From positions 121,001-185,000 of the forward strand of contig JAQGDQ010000210.1 of NCBI GenBank assembly GCA_030141605.1: a stretch of DNA of 64,000 nt, in the 5' to 3' direction. The DNA comes from Tubiluchus corallicola. Taxonomy: Eukaryota > Priapulida > Priapulimorpha > Priapulimorphida > Tubiluchidae. Of the stretch, positions 57,086 through 64,000 are shown piece by piece (within the stretch, counting starts at the first letter, position 1; every line of letters starts with the position of its first letter). The translations under genes were made by a program, and so were the position numbers. The notes beneath the pieces were generated by a model. It ran no database searches. It was given only the letters and a program-made list of their open reading frames with translations, and was not told the DNA's origin.

Positions 57086-60000
57086 GTTTTCCTTGACAAC
57101 AAATAATTATCAATATTTTATAATCTGTGATAAAGACCATGATATAAACTGGTCGATTCCTTTATTGTTTTGCTGCTGAGTATTGAGTCGTTTAAATACT
57201 TCGACGTTTTTCAATTGATGATTAGCTGACATTGTTCCGGCATTTAAATTTTTAATATGCAAAAGATTTTCAGTCGTAGCGTAAAAACTGATACAACTGT
57301 AAACTTGTAACTTCCACAGTCAAAGGTAGGGTATTGCTCTATTAGGCTGGGAAATTTCGATATTGTAGAGCACTTGTTTCTTAAGTTGTTGTAGTCTAAA
57401 CTTCGGTACATTTTTTTCTCAACCAGCCTAATTCACGTCCTATCTACTTATTTATTCAATGAGTTAAAACATTATTACGTATTACACATAAAATTTGCAC
57501 ATTAGTATAAAATATATTATACATATATATATAAAACAATAAAACTACAATAAAAGTACTCTCGAAAATCAGAGTGTGAAGTGAAAACTTATATTTACCT
57601 TCCCTCTTTAGTTGTCATTATTTATGCAAAACAAATTTTTTGATCTTACTGTCTATGACTACAGAGTATACGTTATACTACACATTACATTTATGGGAAT
57701 ACAAAGCTACGGATCTCACCACATTTCTGATCTTATAATTACATTTTGTCAGCTTCTACTCCATTTAGTATACTTGATGTTTTTTATTCGATTTATTGTG
57801 TCCCACGACGTAAACAGCACTAGGTGATAGGAACGCCTTCTGGTTCGATCTAGTTGCCTTGTTATCAGCAAAACTACCACATTAAACTTAATATCTTATT
57901 TCAGTTAATCTTCCAAGCCTTATTAGAGTTATCAAAACACAAGATAATCTCGCTTTTTTTGTCTCGAACCAACCATCTTTTCCAACTAGCTATTTGCACT
58001 CATCAGCATCCAAAAACAAAGCTTGGTGTCGATAACGCTTCTGTTATAAATTTATAGATTTATAAATTGAATTTCAAACAACAGATGGAGCAACACGCTT
58101 AGTACATAGACACTCTAAATTACAGCAGAGGGTGCTGTAGGGTGCAGGTACTCGGAAAAGAGAGCATGGTAGAGAAAAGGCGAATTTACACTATTTGACG
58201 ATGTGTGATACTTAACAAACATTTCACAGTTGTTACAGACGTGACTAAAACTTCTGTATTGTATAAATACTTCAAATCGCTGCGTGAATCTTTCGCAATA
58301 CTGAATATGCATTCAAGTATTTCTACTTTAGAAAAAAAGAATAAAAATATTAGCTAGTTGTAGAGATGTTGAACATGTTGATGAAAGTCTAACGTGTAAA
58401 CTCTGTTATGAATTATACTGAGCAAATGGAAGCCAAATAAGAATTAGAAATTTCTTATGCAATGAAATTCAAACAATGTTGAGCATTATACATTATATAT
58501 ACAATGTACAATGTTATACATTAACAGTATAGGTTTTTATGTGTACTAAGGTGCATACTTTTTACTAGCCGTATTGCTTTTATGACCTCGATAGTGCTCT
58601 AACATTTTGTAATTGTTTATTTTTTTCTCCTCAGTGTTGTTATTATTGTTGTTAAAATGCAAATGTGATAATACTTGTATGTAGAGGATCTCGAAGATTT
58701 CAGGACGTGAAGAGAGAGTACCCGTATTGCTGTTTGCCGGGAGGCGATTTTTGACGCTTTGAACTTTCCCTAAACATAAACAGCGATTACCACTTTTAAG
58801 TTTAAAACGTTGTAGCTCAACCAAACCGTAATAAAAGTTTCCAAGGCTCGTTTTCACTAGGATTTTTGCTGAACTTTCCCCCAAAATGCTACACACTTGA
58901 CTTTTTTCCCTTTAGTCTTGTTTCCCATTATTTTGCTTTTGTTTTGTGATCACTTCAATTGCTATTTCTTTCTGTTGCGGTCCTGCGAATCAGTAAGAGG
59001 TAATTGGAGACACTGCCATTAACAAATTATTAAAATTAAATTTTATTTGTAGGGCATGTACTTCTAACTTATGAAAATTGTAACAGCATCGTTGTAAGCA
59101 ATAAATATAATGGCTAAAAGTGATTATCTTTTTTAGTAATTTCGTTACGTTTATGTTTATGTTTAGCACTCGGTTTTAGCACTTTAATTAACGTCAAACA
59201 GAAGGTCAATCATGTGCACTCAAGCCCTGCTGACTGCCCAATCACCGTGCGTGAATTTCCACACACCACCGGTAGCTAGGCGTCGCCCATGTTCTTTCGG
59301 GACATGAACTGCAGCTGAGTCAGGCACGTTATATTGTTATACTAGCGTATAATACAAGTGTAGCCAAAATTTATTTTACGTATCAATTTAATATTAGTAT
59401 CCAGAAATAGTTAATTTTACGTTTTTTTATAGTTATCATCATGGTTAAAAGATATCAGTGGAGCTTATGTATCTCGGACAATTGATATGACGAACGTCTA
59501 CGGAATGGAACAATAAAATTTATTTCATTCCGAGACCCAACAAACAGCTGGAAATTTTTTCAATTTTTACAAACATTTGACAATTCAGCTAGACACAGAC
59601 ACACATTTCCAAGACTGTGTTTGAACTATTGCCTAATTTGTGTTAGCTTAAGGGGGGGGCATTCTCTGAAGGGGCTGCGCAAAAAAAAATCCGCGATGCG
59701 TAGTTTCACTTGTTCTGCGCCAAAAAAATCTATGGTCATTTACCACTATAAAATAAGTTCTTTATTTTATTTCATTTTACAGTAGAATTTAAGTAGAATA
59801 ACTACACTAAAATTCTACATTAAATCTACCAATTATAACATACGCAGAGAAGGCTATGCAGAATCAATGCAGGCATTTATCACTTCTTTTCTACTATGAC
59901 TGTCAGTCTTTTTTCAACGGTTTATAAAGACAAACATTTTGGTAACCTTGAACCTTTCACCGTTTCTCCCAATTTAAAATTTTAAAATATAAAATTATTT

Positions 60001-61387
60001 AATCTAGCGGCTTTTCTTAACAGCTATTAAGTATCACAATTTGAGATGTTTTCTTGCTAGTTTTGTTCTTCGATAATGAAGGTGACCGGATCAAGTGTAA
60101 ATTCAACCGAACCGTAAAACTTTTCACGCTAGAATGTTTATATGATTTCTCAAATGTGCTTTAAACAGCTTAATTTCATACAGCTGTGAAAGCTGAATGA
60201 AGTTTTGGACACGTTTAAATGTTATACACGGTGTCTCATAAATCCATGTCCAATATCACTGTGCACGACATGCGCTAAATACAAGTCTAACAGTCTTTTA
60301 GATATAATTTATGATTCTTTATTGTCCAAAATGGGCAATCATCGTCTCGTCCCAAAATCACTATCACATCATGACATATTTGACTGACTAAATGACTGAC
60401 ATATTATGTGCGATTCGACTTCGTTTTATCTGAAGCAAATCAAAAACATTTTCTGCTAATCCAATGTCAAAAGGATGATTAACTGTTATAATGAAAATGT
60501 ATGATAATATTATGAAATATGAAGAAATCAAACTTACATCTTTGCCGCATCTTACTAACTTGCTAAAGAGAACTCGACTGACAAAACGACACGACGTACA
60601 TGAGGCCAATGGCCTATTTCCTGTCCTAGCTCACCTGTCTATCAACAGCCTAAATTTGCAAGAAACAATTACAAGGAGGCACCACGTGTTTATATCCAAA
60701 ACAATCACTAAGCACTTGAAAATAAATATTTCCACTGTTAGACATACATTTCCGAGTAACAAATTAAGTACCTGCCGCTTGTAAATAACTGTAGGAAGTA
60801 CCCAAGAAAGTATGTATATAGTTATTTCTGTAGTTCTTGTGTGCAAGTATGTAAATAGAAAACTTGACTTAGCGCCTTCATTAACTAATTAATGTGTCCA
60901 ATGAATAAGGCCTGGCATAAAATTCAAGGCAGAAATTAAGAGACAGGGAGAGACCTGATCTGCCGTAAAGTAGTTGTTACAGGTTTCTTCCCATAATGCT
61001 TTAGGAAATATAGTTCCCCCCCACAAATAAGTGCATTGTAGGAAAGGGGTATAGCTTGTCCCCGTTATAGGGAATATAAGTTTTCCCAAAATGATATATT
61101 GAAATTGTAAACAGTTTTTGTTGTGACGTCTACTAATATCTTTACTTTCACAGGATTTTTATTATGAATTGTGTGTTCTGTTGAATTGTGAATAAGTACA
61201 TCATGATGTTTTAGTTTATTGTTTATTCGTTTCATTCACTTACATACAAGGAATCACCAAATTGGACAACGGATGCTGATAATAAATCTTTTCGAGAAAA
61301 AACTTTTAGATACATTTAGTTTGATACAACGTCTCTCCCTTCTTATCTGAGCGAACGGAACGAACCAAACACTAAATTCGAATTGTT
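57086..61387. other. Long intergenic stretch
   Basis: No supported gene. The - strand frame 58896-58546 (116 codons, no ATG at its opening, ending in an Asn run from a TTG microsatellite) could be a transposon scrap but shows no diagnostic motif. A G-run (AAGGGGGGGGC) near 59650 is followed by odd GC-rich sequence of unknown nature. Confidence 0.4.
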
Positions 61388-62431
61388 CTCGACATGGCGC
61401 CGAAAGCACTGTGTCGACTTTAGTCTTGTTCTCGACATGGCACCAAAAGCACTGTGTCGACTTTAGTCTTGTTCTCGACATGGCACCGGATGCACTGTGT
61501 CGACTTTTTAGTCTTGTTCTCGACGTTACACCGGATGCACTGTGTCGACTTTTTAGTCTTGTTCTCGACATGGCACCGGATGCACTGTGTCGACTTTAGT
61601 CTTGTTCTCGACATGGCGCCTAAAGCACTGTGTCGACTTTTTAGTCTTGTTCTCGACGTGGCACCGGAAGCACTGTGTCGACTTTTTAGTTTTGTTCTCG
61701 ACATGGCACCGGATGCACTGTGTCGACTTTAGTCTTGTTCTCGACATGGTGCCTAAAGCACTGTGTTGACTTTTAAGTCTTGTTCTCGACGTGGCACCGG
61801 AAGCACTGTGTCGACTTTTTAGTTTTGTTCTCGACATGGCACCGGATGCACTGTGTCGACTTTAGTCTTGTTCTCGACATGGTGCCTAAAGCACTGTGTC
61901 GACTTTTTAGTCTTGTTCTCGACGTGGCACCGGAAGCACTCTGTCGACTTTTTAGTTTTGTTCTCGACATGGCACCGGATGCACTGTGTCGACTTTAGTC
62001 TTGTTCTCGACATGGTGCCTAAAGCACTGTGTTGACTTTTTAGTCTTGTTCTCGACGTGGCACCGGAAGCACTGTGTTGACTTTTTAGTTTTGTTCTCGA
62101 CATGGCACCGGATGCACTGTGTCGACTTTTTAGTCTTGTTCTCGACATGGTGCCGAAAGCACTGTGTAGACTTTTTAGTCTTGTTCTCGACATGGCGCCG
62201 AAAGCACTGTGTCGACTTTAGTCTTGTTCTCGACATGGCGCCGAAAGCACTGTGTAGACTTTTTAGTCTTGTTCTCGACATGGTGCCGAAAGCACTGTGT
62301 AGACTTTTTAGTCTTGTTCTCGACATGGCGCCTAAAGCACTGTGTCGACTTTTTAGTCTTGTTCTCGACATGGTGCCGAAAGCACTGTGTTGACTTTAGT
62401 CTTGTTCTCGACATGGTGCCGAAAGCACTGT
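61388..62431. repeat. 43/45-bp satellite array, about 24 units
   Basis: The unit is CTCGACATGGCACCGGATGC followed by ACTGTGTCGACTTT(TT)AGTCTTGTT, repeating at 43 or 45 bases depending on two extra T. Variant words (CACCGGA, CGCCTAA, TGCCGAA, GTGGCACCGG) recur in an ordered 133-base pattern in the middle of the array, showing higher-order duplication. It is unusually CpG-rich. Mixed 43/45 spacing shifts frame repeatedly, so the many overlapping frames on both strands are not coding. Confidence 0.95.
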
Positions 62432-63255
62432 ATGTATAACTCAGGCAAAATTTATACTGGTTTTAACGTAAATTTTAGCAAAAGTCCTTGTTCTTAAATA
62501 TATGTAAGTAAAGCGTGAATGTAGAAAAGTTTGTAATTTTTAATGCTTTTCTAATAGTGCAATCTAAATAATCCTAGTGAAAGAATTCTGTTATTATGGA
62601 CCTTAGTTACCATAAATAATTGCTAAAATGTTTTATAGGCAAGTTTGTGGTACATGTATTATGGACATAATTATAATTGACCTGTTGTATATATACGCGT
62701 ATATCATGATGCAGTGCAGAATTATCGGCCTGCAAATAGAGGCCTTGCATAATATATATTGATGATATTTACACATATATATTGTGCAAATAAAGATTTA
62801 TCATCATTATCATCGCAAAAAACATGATTAATAGCCCTGTAACTGCTGGGCGACACTTTACTTGCAAAATATGTCAATAAAATTTGTCAATAAAATGAAG
62901 TAAAAGATGAAGAAAGAAAATTTACAACAAGCCTTGTGTTTCTACATGAAAAACTTAAAAGCGCCAATAAATAAATTCCATGCCTTGTTTTGCTAAAACC
63001 GTACATGAATTTACAGACTTTCAAAAACAAGGAGTTGATTTTAACTGCGTTGCTGTGTCATGCAGCTGCTATGTATTTTTATTTAAACTTGTGCAGTGTA
63101 ACGCGCGCGCTTCCTGAAAACAAACATAGGAACCATCCACGATCGTATTTCCCTTTCTCAATCAGTGCTTGTGAAACCAACTAAGCTCACGTTACCGCCC
63201 TTTAGCTAATACTTAAGCAATTCCTGGTTGCTCTGAGTCGCAGTTGTTGTTTGCG
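62432..63255. other. Intergenic upstream of the LRR gene
   Basis: Apart from the LINE-end-like fragment at 62728-62816, nothing is recognised. The last 80 bases before the ATG at 63256 are GC-richer and may be 5'UTR. Confidence 0.4.
62728..62816 (+). mobile_element. LINE 3'-end fragment
   Basis: CTGCAAATAGAGGCCTTGCA, then GTGCAAATAAAGATTTATCATCATTATCATC. It resembles the 3'UTR end of the LINE in the homeobox intron (on the - strand there, CTACAAATAGAGGGAATG followed by AAATAAATAAATAATAAT), with a short (ATC)n-like tail instead of (AAT)n. Only the last 90 bases are present, as in heavily 5'-truncated copies. Confidence 0.4.
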
Positions 63256-63853
63256 ATGCGTTCAGAAGTCGCCTGCTGCTTCGTCTTCCTCCACGCCTAT
63301 GTGGTGACAGTAGAAAGTCTGCAATGTAAAGAGTTAAACTTCTTTCAAGACGGAGCAGACGATTCACCTCGATGCTATTGCGAGACACGCAGAGGTTTCT
63401 TATGGATTACGTGTTGGAATCTCGCATCGTCTCACCTTCTACGCGTTGTTGCAGAACTCGAGGTACCTCTTGCCTCTTTCAAATTAGTGCGCTACAAAGG
63501 CAAGACTTTACCTCCTGGATTCCTCCAGGGTAAATCGTTTACAAAATTAGATATTGTGGAAAATACAGAGAATTTAGTACTTCATGAGGACACGTTTGCC
63601 GGCTTAGAGGCAGAGCAAATATCGTTTCTAAATGGCAACATGAGAAGCGTTCCATCAACTTTATTTCAACCAGTGAACAAACTCAGAACAATAACTATAT
63701 CTGGAATGGTAAACTTTGAAAGAGCAAATCTGGACTTGTCTACGTTGCCATTGATTAAATGGATAGCTTTGAATGACAATAACGTAAAGCATTTGTCAAA
63801 GCCATTGTTTCACGATCACGTGATGACAAAAGACGTGATTATGAGAACCTACA
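63256..63853 (+). CDS. Secreted or membrane leucine-rich-repeat protein, first exon (partial gene)
   Basis: The ATG at 63256 opens a hydrophobic signal peptide (residues 1 to about 21, VACCFVFLHAYVVTV). Next comes a cysteine cluster (C24, C40, C42, C53) with the CxC spacing of an LRRNT cap, then leucine-rich repeats from about residue 80: LPPGFLQGKSFTKLDI, LHEDTFAGLEAEQISFLNGN, VPSTLFQPVNKLRTITISG and LPLIKWIALNDNNVKHL. This is the extracellular layout of chaoptin/Toll/Slit-like and other adhesion or signalling proteins. After 199 codons plus one base, ACCTACA/GTAAGTAG is a good phase-1 donor. Reading through instead gives a stop two codons later. The rest of the gene lies beyond the window, so membrane anchor, domain partners and family cannot be judged. 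Confidence 0.85.
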
Positions 63854-64000
63854 GTAAGTAGAAAAGCGCGCGTTCCCACGTTCCATTCAGTTTCGTCATC
63901 TGTTGCAGATTATGTAACTTTTTCTTATGGCAATGATTATAGCTTTAATCACTAGAGAGGCTCGCAAAACATTTGCAGTTAAAATGCGGTGGGACCTATT
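63854..64000 (+). other. Start of LRR gene intron 1
   Basis: Intron sequence up to the window edge. It includes AAAACATTTGCAGTTAAAA at 63966-63984, identical to 49511-49529 beside the 61-bp repeat, so another dispersed repeat probably begins here. Confidence 0.5.

Noticed and set aside
58546-58896. 116-codon - strand frame
   Set aside because: It opens without an ATG, ends in a microsatellite-coded Asn run and has no diagnostic motif. It could be a transposon scrap but is not supported.
61254-62439. Many overlapping frames on both strands in the 43/45-bp satellite
   Set aside because: Unit lengths of 43 and 45 shift frame, frames start and stop arbitrarily, and no splice or domain support is seen.

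Overview
This 64 kb window looks like nuclear DNA from an invertebrate animal. It is AT-rich, genes are split by GT-AG introns, long stretches hold no coding signal, and satellite arrays, microsatellites, MITE-like elements, tRNA-derived SINE remnants and LINE remnants are frequent. Nothing here fixes the phylum. There is no bacterial-style operon, CRISPR array or prophage.

Three protein-coding genes are well supported, all on the + strand in the right-hand 24 kb. A complete four-exon tyrosylprotein sulfotransferase gene (TPST) lies at 40944-45885. A complete three-exon PRD-class homeobox gene lies at 51651-56575, with an eh1-like repressor motif, a homeodomain split at position 46/47 and an OAR motif at the C-terminus. 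The first exon of a secreted or membrane leucine-rich-repeat protein starts at 63256 and continues past the right edge. Two weaker small-gene candidates lie on the - strand: a two-exon 49-codon frame at 2841-2450, beside a CpG-rich patch, and a single-exon 67-codon frame at 47383-47180. The genes show no shared pathway; they are neighbours only.

The left 40 kb is essentially gene-free. It holds an 83-bp satellite (4.97-5.3 kb), a 50-bp satellite and a related 20-bp satellite in opposite orientation (11.3-13.0 kb), a 47-bp satellite (20.9-21.8 kb), a 38-bp satellite (22.4-23.1 kb), a 38-39-bp palindromic satellite (38.7-39.1 kb), several microsatellites, and TTAA-bounded inverted-repeat elements. 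These elements (8.9, 13.8, 20.5, 33.3 and 54.3 kb) share the terminal motif TTAAAGGAA, as expected for non-autonomous elements with a piggyBac-like TTAA target preference.

The clearest evolutionary story is in homeobox intron 2. A 5'-truncated LINE with a C-terminal Cys/His motif and a long (AAT)n tail is inserted into a TTAA element, and the insertion is bracketed by an imperfect 12-bp target-site duplication. A second short fragment, resembling the 3' end of a LINE of this type, lies at 62.7 kb beyond a 43/45-bp satellite (61.4-62.4 kb). I did not find a convincing new multi-gene system. The most unusual structures are the opposed related satellites, the graded hexanucleotide tract beside the homeodomain exon, and the nested transposon.
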